DNA of 64,000 bases from Sphingomonas sp. 7/4-4 (GTDB lineage Bacteria > Pseudomonadota > Alphaproteobacteria > Sphingomonadales > Sphingomonadaceae). Under the pieces are notes generated by a model. The model saw only the letters and a program-made list of their open reading frames with translations, had not been told where the DNA came from and made no database searches. The DNA lies in assembly GCF_027941955.1 (NCBI RefSeq), contig NZ_CP115960.1, positions 2,170,001 to 2,234,000 of the forward strand, in the 5' to 3' direction. The position numbers were made by a program, and so were the translations under genes. Positions 28,251 to 37,579 of this stretch are shown here, one piece after another. Within the stretch, counting starts at the first letter, position 1. The number at the start of each line of letters is the position of its first letter.

Positions 28251-29034
28251 GAGCGCTCCTCGCCGCTGGCGCGGCCCTCCTCGCCACCGCCCTGCCCGCG
28301 CACGCGCAGCAGCGCATCCTGATCGCCAGCGATTCGACCGCGGCAAACTACGGCGCGGACAAATATCCGCAGACCGGCTGGGGCATGATGCTCAAATGCG
28401 GACTCCAGCCCGATGTGGAGGTAGTCAACCGCGCGGTTGGCGGACGCAGCACCCGCACGTTCATTTCCGAAGGCAAGTGGGACGCGCTGCTTGCCGAAGC
28501 GAAGCCCGGCGACGTGGTGCTGATCCAGTTCGGCCACAACGACGCGAGCGTTTCGCGCCCCGAACGCTATGCGCCGGCGGCGACGCTCTATCGCGACAAC
28601 CTCCTCCGCATGATCTGGGAATCGCGCGGCCGCGGCCTGATCCCCGTGCTGGTCACGCCCCCGCCCGCCGCTCGTTCGACGGCGCCCGCGCCAAGGCCGA
28701 TTTCGCCGCCTACTCGCAGGTCGAGCGCGAGCTGGTGGTCACCACCAATACGCCATTGATCGACCTCGAGGCGCGCTCGCTCGACCTGGTCAGCAGCGCC
28801 GGCGAGGCGGGGTCGACGAAATACTATCTCCATTATACCCCGGCGGACAAAGTCGCCGCCTTCCCGAACGGCATCGCCGACGACACCCATTTCAGCGAGC
28901 TCGGCGCACGCGCGATGGCCAATCTGGTTGCGCAGGAGTTGAAGGGACTGAAGGTCCCGGTGGCGGAAAAGGTGCTCGCCGAACGCCCCGACCTCACCCG
29001 CACCAGGCCATTGGGCAGCGCCGCCTGCCATTGA
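28247..29034 (+). CDS. Exported rhamnogalacturonan acetylesterase, CE12-type SGNH hydrolase (frame broken)
   Basis: Starts at GTG 28247, overlapping the dehydrogenase stop. A signal peptide ends near 'LPAHAQ'. SGNH blocks are 'ILIASDSTAANYG' (nucleophile Ser), 'NRAVGGRSTRTF', 'IQFGHNDAS' and 'DDTHFSELGARAMANL' (catalytic Asp and His). The frame breaks in the C-rich stretch near 28668 ('cgcccccgcccgcc'); one base joins 'VLVTPP' to 'ARRSFDGARAKADFAAYSQ', for 262 residues. It removes acetyl groups from the galacturonate residues of RG-I so that the lyase can act. A hairpin terminator follows. Confidence 0.9.
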
Positions 29035-29058
29035 AATGACACCGCTGGACAAAAGCTG

Positions 29059-29088
29059 CACCGTCGCGCAGGTTGCTGCGCGACGGTG
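29059..29088 (+). terminator. Hairpin terminator after the acetylesterase gene
   Basis: A perfect 12-base stem, 'caccgtcgcgca' and 'tgcgcgacggtg', around the loop 'ggttgc', begins 25 bases after the stop codon. There is no T-run, as is common in GC-rich genomes. It separates the rhamnose operon from the TonB receptor gene. Confidence 0.7.
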
Positions 29089-29274
29089 TCAGCGCCGCGC
29101 GTGGCGACGACATGTGTCTGGACTGTGACCAAAACCCCACATTGGGCGGACAAAGGGCGAAAGGGGTATTGGCGGGACGTGTTCATTGCGTCATATATTG
29201 GGAAATAAGAACAACAAATGAGACCGACCGCGCGTAAGCGCGGCGGTCGAGCAGGAACAGAGGAGGGGATCAGC

Positions 29275-32200
29275 ATGAGGCTTGTTTCGCATTCGCGCAT
29301 TCGCGGAGCCGGAGTTTCCGGCGCTGCGCTGGCCGTGGCACTGGCGTGGGCACCGGTAGCAATGGCGCAGGACGCGCCAGCCGCCGCTCCCGCCGCGCAG
29401 CAGACCCCGGAGACGACCGACGAAGGCGAAATCGTCGTCCAGGGCTTCCGCGCCTCGCTGAACAGCGCGCTCAACCAGAAGCGCGAAGAGACCGCCGCGG
29501 TCGACTCGATCGTCGCCGAGGACATCGGCAAGTTCCCCGATTCGAACCTCGCCGAATCGATGCAGCGCATCCCCGGCGTCGCGCTCTCACGCGGAGACGG
29601 CGGCGAAGGCCGCAACATCGCGGTGCGTGGCCTCGGCTCGCAGTTCACCCGTGTCCGCATCAACGGCATGGAAGGAAGCGCGCAGACCGGCTCGTCGGAC
29701 ATCTACGGCGCCGGCAACTCGGGCCGCAGCTTCGACTTCAACGTCTTCCCGACCGAGATCTTCTCGGCGCTGTCGGTGCGCAAGACCACATCAGCGGACG
29801 TCGAAGAAGGCTCGCTCGGCGCAACCGTCGACCTCAAGGCGCCCAAGCCGCTCGACTTCAAGAAGGACTTCACGCTCTCGGCAACCGCGCGCGGCGTCTA
29901 CAACACGATCAGCAAGAAGGTCGATCCGCGCGCCTCTCTGCTCGTCTCGAAGCAATTCGCCGACGGCACCTTCGGCGTGCTCGCCTCGATCGCCTATCAG
30001 AAGCGCCACATCCGCGAAGTCGGCTATTCGGCGGTCGACGTGCTGTCCGCCAACACCAACGGCCTCGATCCGGACGGCGCCGGCGGCTCCCAGCCGGTCC
30101 TGCCTTACTGCACGCCGGTCGGCGGCTTCGTGCAGAACGGCGTCACCTATGTCAGCCCGACGCCCGGCTATCTCCAGGGCGGCTTCAACATCGGCGCCTC
30201 TGCTGCGAACTGCAGCACCGGCAATCCGCGCACCAGCACACAGGCCGCCTATGCCGCGGTCTTCAATCTGCGCCGGGCCGATTTGCCCAACGTCCCCGGC
30301 AGCGGCGCTTTCCTACCACGCCTGCCGCGCTACGTGAATTCGGAGCAGGATACGAAGCGCATCGGCGGCACGCTGACCCTGCAATTCTCGCCGGATGAAG
30401 ACACCGACATCAGCATCGACGGTCTCTACTCGCGCTACGAAGTCGAGCGTCGCGACAATTATATCGCGGGCATCTCGTTCGGCCGCAGCATCACCAATCT
30501 CGGCCAGCCGGTGGTTTCGGTGCGCGAGGCCCAGTTCGATGACAAGGGCTCGCTCGTCTACGGTGTGTTCGACGGCGTCGACGTCCGTTCCGAAGGTCTG
30601 GTCGATCACTGGATCTCGACCTTCACACAGGGCGACATCAACTTCCGCCACCGCTTCACCGACAGCTTCGAGATGACCGCTTTCTTCGGCATCAACCAGT
30701 CGGTCTGGTGGGGGCCCAAGCGCTTCCAGACGTTCATGGATGCGATCGACACCGACAATTTCACCATCGATTTCCGCGATGGCGGAGCGACGCCGATCCT
30801 CGGCTTCGGCTTCGACGTCGCCAATCCCGCCAATTACGGCTACGCGCCTTCGACCGGCGGCGGCACCACGGTGCTCGGCGGGTTCAGCTTCCAGGGCAAG
30901 CCGTCCAAGAACCAGACCGACAATATCACGGCCGAGGTCAATACCGATTTCGATATCGATCAGGGGCTCAAGCTCAAGATCGGCGCCCAGTATCGGCGCA
31001 GCGACTATAATGCGTACAATTCCAGCCCCTACACCGCCGACACGATCGTCCGTAATTTGCCGGCCGGCACCAGCCTCGCCAGCATCACCCGCCAGATCAG
31101 CGGCCTAGACGACCTGTTCGGCCGCGGTGCGCCGGCGAGCTGGGCGGCGGTCGATCCCGACAAATGGGACGAGACCTTCGACTTCGATGCGGTGCGCTTC
31201 TGCCGCACCGAATGCGGCGCGGGCGCCTCGCGGATCCGCGAGGATATCAAGACCGTCTATGCCATGACCACGTTCAACACCGAGGACCAGCTCCCGGTGA
31301 AGATCCGCGGCGACATCGGCGTGCGCTATGTCCGCACCGACATGCTGGCGGCGGGCTATATCTCGGTCTCCGCGCCCGCCGGCTCGACGCCGACCAACCT
31401 GCGCGGCCAATACGCGCAGGTACTGCGCGGCTACGACGATTGGCTGCCCTCGGGCAACGTCGCGATCGAGCCTGTCGACAACCTGATCCTCCGCTTGTCG
31501 GCAGCGAAAGTGCTGTCGCGTCCGGAGCTCGGCAACCTTGCGCCGACCAGCGGCATCACCGCCACGACGCGCACGGGCAACATCAATAACCCGTATCTCG
31601 AGCCGATCCGCGCCGACACGTTCGACGCCGCGCTCGAATGGTATTTCAAGCCGGGCTCGCTGCTGTCGGTCGCCTATTTCAAGAAGGACATCAAGACCTA
31701 CATCCAGCGCGTCACCAGCCAGATCCCATTCAACCAGCTCGGTCTGCCCGACGCGCTGCTCACCGGCACCAACACGACTCCGACCGAGATCTTCACGGTC
31801 GGCCAGCTCGTCAACACGCGCGGCGGACCACTGGAGGGCATCGAAGTCAACGCACAGATCCAGCTCGACTTCCTGCCCGGCTTCCTCGGCAATTTCGGCG
31901 TGCTGGCAAACTACACGCACGTCACCTCGACCATCCAATATGTGCTGGCGAGCGTGAACGGCGTGCCGACGGTGACCACCACCGCGGACCTGGTCGGGCT
32001 TTCGAAGAACACGGCCAGCGGCACGCTCTTCTACGAAGACAGCAAGTTCAGCATCCGCGGGACCGCCAGCTATCGCGATCGCTACATCCGCGGCATCCCG
32101 GCTTCGCCGGGCAGCAATCTGCAGGGGAATTCGCCGAACATGTTCGTCGACGCCTCGGCCTCCTATGCGCTCACCGACAACATCAAGGTGATCCTTGAGG

Positions 32201-32316
32201 CACAGAATCTCACCGACGAGCGCAACAACCTCTATATCGACAGCCAACGCAAGGACACGCTGTTCCAGACCCGGATCGGACGGACGTTCAACTTCGGTGT
32301 GAACTTCCAGTTCTGA
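29275..32316 (+). CDS. TonB-dependent receptor (TonB-Xanth-Caul type), probable RG-I oligosaccharide importer
   Basis: 1013 residues from ATG 29275, chosen because 'aggagggga' lies just upstream and a signal peptide follows ('AWAPVAMAQ'). After a short linker comes the TonB box-like 'EIVVQGF', then the plug ('IGKFPDSNLAESMQRIPGV', 'RNIAVRGLGSQFTRVRING') and a 22-strand-type barrel ending 'RIGRTFNFGVNFQF' with the terminal Phe. It carries large polysaccharide fragments across the outer membrane using TonB energy. It is the only such receptor in the locus, placed between the acetylesterase and the RG lyase. The frame is intact. Confidence 0.93.
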   Translation: MRLVSHSRIRGAGVSGAALAVALAWAPVAMAQDAPAAAPAAQQTPETTDEGEIVVQGFRASLNSALNQKREETAAVDSIVAEDIGKFPDSNLAESMQRIPGVALSRGDGGEGRNIAVRGLGSQFTRVRINGMEGSAQTGSSDIYGAGNSGRSFDFNVFPTEIFSALSVRKTTSADVEEGSLGATVDLKAPKPLDFKKDFTLSATARGVYNTISKKVDPRASLLVSKQFADGTFGVLASIAYQKRHIREVGYSAVDVLSANTNGLDPDGAGGSQPVLPYCTPVGGFVQNGVTYVSPTPGYLQGGFNIGASAANCSTGNPRTSTQAAYAAVFNLRRADLPNVPGSGAFLPRLPRYVNSEQDTKRIGGTLTLQFSPDEDTDISIDGLYSRYEVERRDNYIAGISFGRSITNLGQPVVSVREAQFDDKGSLVYGVFDGVDVRSEGLVDHWISTFTQGDINFRHRFTDSFEMTAFFGINQSVWWGPKRFQTFMDAIDTDNFTIDFRDGGATPILGFGFDVANPANYGYAPSTGGGTTVLGGFSFQGKPSKNQTDNITAEVNTDFDIDQGLKLKIGAQYRRSDYNAYNSSPYTADTIVRNLPAGTSLASITRQISGLDDLFGRGAPASWAAVDPDKWDETFDFDAVRFCRTECGAGASRIREDIKTVYAMTTFNTEDQLPVKIRGDIGVRYVRTDMLAAGYISVSAPAGSTPTNLRGQYAQVLRGYDDWLPSGNVAIEPVDNLILRLSAAKVLSRPELGNLAPTSGITATTRTGNINNPYLEPIRADTFDAALEWYFKPGSLLSVAYFKKDIKTYIQRVTSQIPFNQLGLPDALLTGTNTTPTEIFTVGQLVNTRGGPLEGIEVNAQIQLDFLPGFLGNFGVLANYTHVTSTIQYVLASVNGVPTVTTTADLVGLSKNTASGTLFYEDSKFSIRGTASYRDRYIRGIPASPGSNLQGNSPNMFVDASASYALTDNIKVILEAQNLTDERNNLYIDSQRKDTLFQTRIGRTFNFGVNFQF

Positions 32317-32381
32317 GGCTTGCCTCTACTGCGGGCCGTCATGCGCGGCGGTCCGCATCTTTGGGATCATCCTGCAAAGGA

Positions 32382-32415
32382 GCGGGCCGCGATCGGGGGA
32401 TCGCGGCCCGCTTTG
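32382..32415 (+). terminator. Terminator after the TonB receptor gene
   Basis: A perfect 13-base stem, 'gcgggccgcgatc'/'gatcgcggcccgc', around a GGGG loop, followed by 'ttt'. It lies 66 bases after the receptor stop. Confidence 0.85.
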
Positions 32416-32526
32416 CGTGTGGACATAATCCCGGAATGTAAATCATCGTGCCATTAGTTGGGAATCGATTGACTCCACCCGCCACCCGGAGCAGCTTCGC
32501 CGCAAAACAAATCGGGGAGAGGTTTC

Positions 32527-34394
32527 ATGCTGACGGCACTCATCATTGCGTCCGCGGTTCCGGCACAGGCGGCGCCGATCGTCGCGGGGCGGCAGGTCGA
32601 GCGGCTCGATCGGGCGCTGGTCGCCGTGCCCGCGGGGGCGGCGGCAATCACGTCTCGTGGCGGCTGCTCGCAACCGACGCCAAGGGTGCACGCTTCACGC
32701 TGTATCGCGACGGCAAGGTGATCGCGCGAGTGAGCGGCCAGCAGGCGACGAGCTATCTCGACAGGAGCGGCACCCCCACCTCGCATTATGCACTCGCGGC
32801 GCGGGACGCGGGCGCAACCGTCTGGGCGAACGGCTATCTGCCGATCCCGCTCGACAAGCCGACAGACGGTCGCACCCCCGACGGCGAGACCTATAGCTAC
32901 ACCGCCAACGACGCCTCGGTCGGCGATCTCGACGGCGACGGCCGCTACGAGCTGATCGTCAAATGGTATCCCTCGATCGCCAAGGACAATGCCTTTTCGG
33001 GCTATACCGGCGCGACGCTGATCGACGCCTATACGCTCGAGGGCAAGAAGCTGTGGCGGATCAACCTCGGCCCCAACATCCGCTCGGGCGCGCATTATAC
33101 CCAGTTCATGGTCTATGACCTCGACGGCGACGGCAGGGCCGAGATCGCGATGAAGACCGCCGACGGCACCGTGGACGGTACCAACCGGACGATCGGCGAC
33201 CCCCACGCCAGCTGGACCAGCCGCGAGGGCGAAGTCGATATCGACGACCGCACCGGCGCCAAGGTTCTGCCCGACGGCAAGAAGGTTTCCGAGCTCAAGG
33301 GCCGCATCCTCAAGGGCCCCGAATACCTCACCGTGTTCGATGGGCTCACCGGCCGTGCGCTCGCCTCCGCGCCTTACACCCCGGCGCGCGATCCGAGCGG
33401 CGACAACCCGACCTACGACCAGATGAAAGCGACCTGGGGCGACGGATACGGCAACCGCTCCGAACGCTACCTTGCCGGGGTCGCCTATCTCGACGGGCAC
33501 CGGCCGAGCCTCGTCTTCGGGCGCGGTTATTATGCCCGGTCGACCGCCGCCGCCTGGGATTACCGGAACGGCAAGCTGAGCATGCGCTGGCTGTTCGACA
33601 GCGCGACGCCCGGCAACGAGAAGTTCGGCGGACAGGGCAACCACCAGCTCTCGGTCGCCGATGTCGACGGCGACGGCCGCGACGAGGTCTTCTACGGCTC
33701 GATGGTGATCGACGACAATGGCAAGGGACTCTGGTCGTCGGGGCTCGGCCATGGCGACGCGATGCACTTGTCCGATCTCGACCCCAGCCACCCCGGACTC
33801 GAGAAGTTCGGCGTCCACGAGACCATGCGGATGAGCGGGAATCGCGGCGCGGCGATGCTCGACGCACGCACCGGCGCGATCCTGTGGTCGACTCCCGCCG
33901 ACAAGGACACCGGCCGCGGCATCGCGATCGACATCGACCCGCGCCACCCCGGCGCCGAGGCATGGGCGAGCAATTCGCGCGATCTCTACGACGTGAAGGG
34001 CAATGTCATTCCCGGCGGGCATCCGCGCGCGGCGAACTTCGGCATCTGGTGGGACGGCGACCGCCTGCGCGAGCTGCTCGACGGCAAGAGGATCACCAAA
34101 TGGGACTGGAACACATCGAGCGAGCAATTGCTGCTCGACCCACCGGGTGTGGTATCGAACAACGGGACGAAGGCGAACCCCTCGCTCTCCGCCGACATCT
34201 TGGGCGACTGGCGCGAGGAGCTGGTGGTGCCGAGTGCGGACAGCACCGAGCTGCGCATCTACGAAACGCCGGTCCCGACCAGCGAACGCATCGTGACGCT
34301 GATGCACGATCCGGTCTATCGCCTCGGCGTGGCATGGCAGAACACCGCGTACAACCAGCCCCCGCACACGTCGTACTTTCTGGGGGCGAAGTGA
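32527..34394 (+). CDS. Exported rhamnogalacturonan endolyase, PL11 family (frame broken near the start)
   Basis: Cleaves the Rha-GalA backbone of RG-I by beta-elimination. A signal peptide ('LIIASAVPAQAAP') begins at ATG 32527. The frame breaks in 'gcgggggcgg' near 32636; one base leads into 'GNHVSWRLLATDAKG'. The eight-bladed propeller has repeated calcium-type blades ('GDLDGDGRYELIVKWYP', 'YDLDGDGRAEIAMKTADG', 'ADVDGDGRDEVFYGSMV') and 'NFGIWWDGDRLRELL', typical of PL11. The restored length is 622 residues. Its unsaturated products are the substrates of the GH105 enzymes in the locus. Confidence 0.92.
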
Positions 34395-34437
34395 CCATTC
34401 CCCGCGCCGCCGGGATGACGATTGAAAGAAGAAGGTA

Positions 34438-35634
34438 ATGCTGCTGATCGCGCTCCAGATGGCGATGACCCAGGCCCCGCTCCGCTTCGATCTCGAGCCG
34501 CCCAGGCGCACAACCGGCCGCATCGCAGTGGCGGCGGACAAGCCGTACGAGGCTGGCGGCTTCGGCTACGAGCCGCAGCGCCGCGGCAAGGAGTTCCTGT
34601 TCTCCGCCGCAGTGCCCGAGGGCAATTACCGCGTGACCGTGCGTCTCGGCGGGCGGGTGACGGTGAAGGCCGAATCGCGCCGGCTGATGCTGCGCGACAT
34701 CATTACGAAGCCCGGCCAGTACGTCACTGCCAGCTTCATCGTGAACGTCCGCAACGCACAGCTCGCCCCACCCCCGGCGAATGCGCCCGGCGGAACGCAG
34801 GTCAAGCTCAAGAGCCGCGAGGCGGGCAGCTACACCTGGGACGACAAGCTCACCCTCGAATTCCTCGGCGATCCGCACGTCGCCTCGATCGACATCGAGC
34901 CGGCCACGGTGCCGACGGTGTTCCTCGCCGGCGATTCGACGGTGACCGATCAGCGTTCGGAGCCTGCGGCGAGTTGGGGGCAGATGCTGCCGGCACTGTT
35001 CGGCCCCGATGTCGCGATCGCCAATCATGCGGAGTCGGGCGAGACGCTGAAATCGTTCGTCACCGAATTGCGCTTCGACAAATTGCTGTCGCTGATCAAG
35101 CCGGGTGACTGGCTGCTGATCCAGTTCGGGCATAACGACCAGAAGGCCAATTGGCCGCAGACCTATGCCGATCCGGAGATCACCTACCCCGCCTGGCTGC
35201 GCACCTATATCGCCGAGGCGCGGCGGCGCGGCGCGCATCCGGTGCTGGTCACCTCGCCCGAGCGGCGGAACTATGAGGGGGAAGGTACGCCGCACGCTCG
35301 CCGAATATGGCGCGGCGGTGCGCAAGGTGGCGCGCGAGGACAAGGTGCCGCTGCTCGATCTGCAGGAACGCACCGTCACGCTCTACGAAGCGCTGGGCGA
35401 GGCGAAGGCCGCACCCTGTTCAACGACGGCGGCAAGGACCGGACGCACCACAATAATCCCGGCGCCTGGTTCCTCGCCCGCGCGGTCGCCGCCGAGATCG
35501 CCGCGCAGGTGCCCGAGCTGGCAACGCACCTGAAGCCCGCAGCGCGCAGCTTCGACGCGGCGAACCCCGATCTCACCGAAGGCGCGATTGCCCCGAGCCT
35601 CGCCGAGAGCGACGTGAGGCCGGCGGGGAGCTGA
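34438..35634 (+). CDS. Second CE12-type acetylesterase with an N-terminal beta-domain (internal out-of-phase stretch)
   Basis: 398 codons. An N-terminal beta-rich domain (about 1-155, 'FLFSAAVPEGNYRVTVRLGG') precedes an SGNH esterase: 'VFLAGDSTVTDQ', 'NHAESGETLKSF', 'LIQFGHNDQKAN' and 'KDRTHHNNPGAWFLA' (the catalytic Asp/His region). The frame is open end to end, yet about 45 codons (35277-35411) read nonsense. In the next phase the same bases give 'GKVRRTLAEYGAAVRKVARE' and 'VPLLDLQERTVTLYEALGEA', the expected sequence. The ggggg at 35278 looks like one extra G (or two lost bases), and a base is lost near 35408. It probably deacetylates RG-I. Confidence 0.88.
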   Translation: MLLIALQMAMTQAPLRFDLEPPRRTTGRIAVAADKPYEAGGFGYEPQRRGKEFLFSAAVPEGNYRVTVRLGGRVTVKAESRRLMLRDIITKPGQYVTASFIVNVRNAQLAPPPANAPGGTQVKLKSREAGSYTWDDKLTLEFLGDPHVASIDIEPATVPTVFLAGDSTVTDQRSEPAASWGQMLPALFGPDVAIANHAESGETLKSFVTELRFDKLLSLIKPGDWLLIQFGHNDQKANWPQTYADPEITYPAWLRTYIAEARRRGAHPVLVTSPERRNYEGEGTPHARRIWRGGAQGGARGQGAAARSAGTHRHALRSAGRGEGRTLFNDGGKDRTHHNNPGAWFLARAVAAEIAAQVPELATHLKPAARSFDAANPDLTEGAIAPSLAESDVRPAGS

Positions 35635-35647
35635 TGGCGCCCGTTTC

Positions 35648-35729
35648 CGTCACCCCGGCGAAAGCCGGGGCCCAGAGCCCCACACGACGTCGCCCGCGAC
35701 TCTGGGTCCCGGCTTTCGCCGGGATGACG
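35648..35729. repeat. Sphingomonad palindromic repeat, copy B
   Basis: 'cgtcaccccggcgaaagcc' and 'ggctttcgccgggatgacg' form the arms, with 'cccagag'/'ctctggg' further in. Same family as copies at 23522 and 43073. It lies between the esterase stop and the first clear codons of the GH28 gene and may be part of that gene's N-terminus. Confidence 0.85.
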
Positions 35730-35734
35730 AAATA

Positions 35735-37193
35735 GTGCGCACCGGCGCCACATTCGACGTCCGCGATCACGGCGCGAAGGGCGACGGGGCCGCGCTCGAT
35801 TCCCCGCGATCAACGCCGCGATCCTGGCCGCGGAGGCGGCAGGCGGCGGGATGGTGATCCTGCCGACGGGCAGATATCTCAGTTTCTCGATCCGCCTGAA
35901 GAGCCGCGTCACTCTCGTGATCGAGGACGGCGCCACGCTGATCGCCGCCGAAAAGGGCCCGCTCGGCGCCTATGACCTGCCCGAGGAACGCGGCCCCCAG
36001 CTCTATCAGGATTTCGGCCACAGCCATTGGCACAACAGCCTGATCTGGGCCGAACATGCCCAGGACATCGCGATCATCGGCAAGGGACGGATCGACGGAG
36101 TCGGCCTCACTCGCAACGGCCCCGGCACGCCGTGGAGCCGCCAAGCCGGCGAACGCCCGCTCTCGATGGCCGCGATGCCCGCCGCCGATATCGGCAAGCT
36201 CGAACGCAATCGCGGCGCGATGCAGGGCATGGGCAACAAGGCGATCGCGCTGGCGCATTGCAAGCGCGTCAAGCTCGACGGCTTCAGCATCTTCAAGGGC
36301 GGGCATTTCGCGCTGCTGGCGAGCGAGATCGACGGTCTCGACATCACGAACCTCGACATCGACACCAACCGCGACGGCCTCGACCTGGACTGCGTCCGCA
36401 ATGCTCGCGTCGAGCGCTGCCGGGTCAACACGCCCAATGACGATGCGATCGTGCTCAAGACCAGTCTCGGGCTCGGCAGGCGTTCGTCGTGCGAGGACAT
36501 CGCGATCCGCGACTGCCAGGTCAGCGGCTTCGATCTCGGCACGATGCTCGACGGCACCCGCCAGCGTACGCAGGAACTGTCCCCGGACCGGGACCGGGTG
36601 ACCGGGCGGATCAAGATCGGCACCGAAAGCAACGGCGATTTCCGCCGCATCCGCATTGCGAACTGTCGCTTCGAGCGTAGCCGGGGGTTGGCGCTGGAAA
36701 CTGTCGACGGGGGACGATCGAGGACGTACTCGCCGAGAATATCGAGATGGACGACGTCACCACCGCGCCTTTGTTCCTCCGCCTCGGCGCCCGGCTGCGC
36801 GGGCCCAAGGGCACGACAACCGGCGCGATGCGCAACATCGAGGTACGCGGGCTGAAGGCGACGGGCATCGATCCGCGCTTCGCAGCGATCCTTGCCGGGC
36901 TGCCCGACCGTCCGATCGAATGCGTACAGCTGCGCGATATCGACCTCGCCTTCCGTGGCGGCACTTCCGAGCCGGTGCCGGCGGGCCCGCTTGAGCTCGC
37001 CGATGCCTATCCCGAGCCGAGCATGTTCGGCCCCACGCCCGCCTGGGGTTTCTGGGCGCGCCACGTCACCGGGCTCGAGGTCAAGCATCTGCGGCTGTCG
37101 CGCGACGGCGGTGATCCGCGCCCGCCGGTGCTGCTCGACGACGCGCAGGTCGCCCGCGTCGAGGATGCGCAATATTGGCCCGACGAGGTTTGA
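35735..37193 (+). CDS. GH28-family polygalacturonase/rhamnogalacturonan hydrolase-like enzyme (two frame breaks)
   Basis: Right-handed beta-helix glycosidase. It opens 'FDVRDHGAKGDG', then 'YLSFSIRLKSRVTLVIEDGA', 'HNSLIWAEHAQDIAIIGKG', 'DTNRDGLDLDCVRNARVERC' (paired catalytic Asp) and 'NTPNDDAIVLKTS' (the second Asp pair). Breaks near 35808 ('attccccg') and 36710 ('acgggggac') each need one base; the second joins 'ALETVDGG' to 'TIEDVLAENIEMDDV'. The restored length is 486 residues from GTG 35735. The true start may be ATG 35634, overlapping the upstream stop, reading through repeat B. Likely removes galacturonate from RG-I fragments. Confidence 0.87.
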
Positions 37194-37261
37194 CGCCGCG
37201 CCCGCAGTCGACTATCCAAATGCTGCGTTACAATCCCACATAATGGGCTTCAGGAGAGGGC

Positions 37262-37579
37262 ATGACGACCACCCACGCATTCAAGATGCAGCTGAAGCCC
37301 GGCGTCGTCGACGAATATCAGGCGCGCCACGACGCGATCTGGCCTGAGCTGGCCGAACTGCTCCACCATAGCGGCATCCGCGACTATTCGATCTTCCTCG
37401 ACGAGGAGACGCTGTCGTTGCTCGCGGTCCTCAAGCTCACCGACGACAATAGCCGCGATGCACTTCCGGAGCATCCGGTGATGCGGAAATGGTGGGACTA
37501 CATGGCGCCACTGATGGAAGTCGAACCCGGCAACAAGCCGAAGGAATGGCCGCTCAAGCCGGTGTTCCACCTGCCATGA
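37262..37579 (+). CDS. rhaM: L-rhamnose mutarotase
   Basis: 105 residues, the family's usual length (PF05336). It interconverts alpha and beta anomers of L-rhamnose. Family residues: 'FKMQLKPGVVDEYQARHDAI' with the active-site His, 'WPELAELLHHSGIRDYSIFL' and 'MRKWWDYMAPLMEVEPGNKP'. The ribosome site 'caggaga' precedes ATG 37262. Its TGA overlaps the ATG of the GH35 gene. It feeds the L-rhamnose dehydrogenase route encoded at 22593-28250. Confidence 0.95.
   Translation: MTTTHAFKMQLKPGVVDEYQARHDAIWPELAELLHHSGIRDYSIFLDEETLSLLAVLKLTDDNSRDALPEHPVMRKWWDYMAPLMEVEPGNKPKEWPLKPVFHLP

Noticed and set aside
26636..28759. An apparent 707-codon protein joining the IclR regulator to the acetylesterase
   Set aside because: The middle part reads through the L-rhamnose dehydrogenase in the wrong phase. 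It exists only because the iclR frame is lost near 27380.
32454..34541. Long antisense open frames, here about 695 codons opposite the PL11 gene, with similar ones opposite bioA, the GPH transporter and others
   Set aside because: High third-position GC leaves the opposite strand free of stops. None shows a family pattern, and all sit on well-supported genes.
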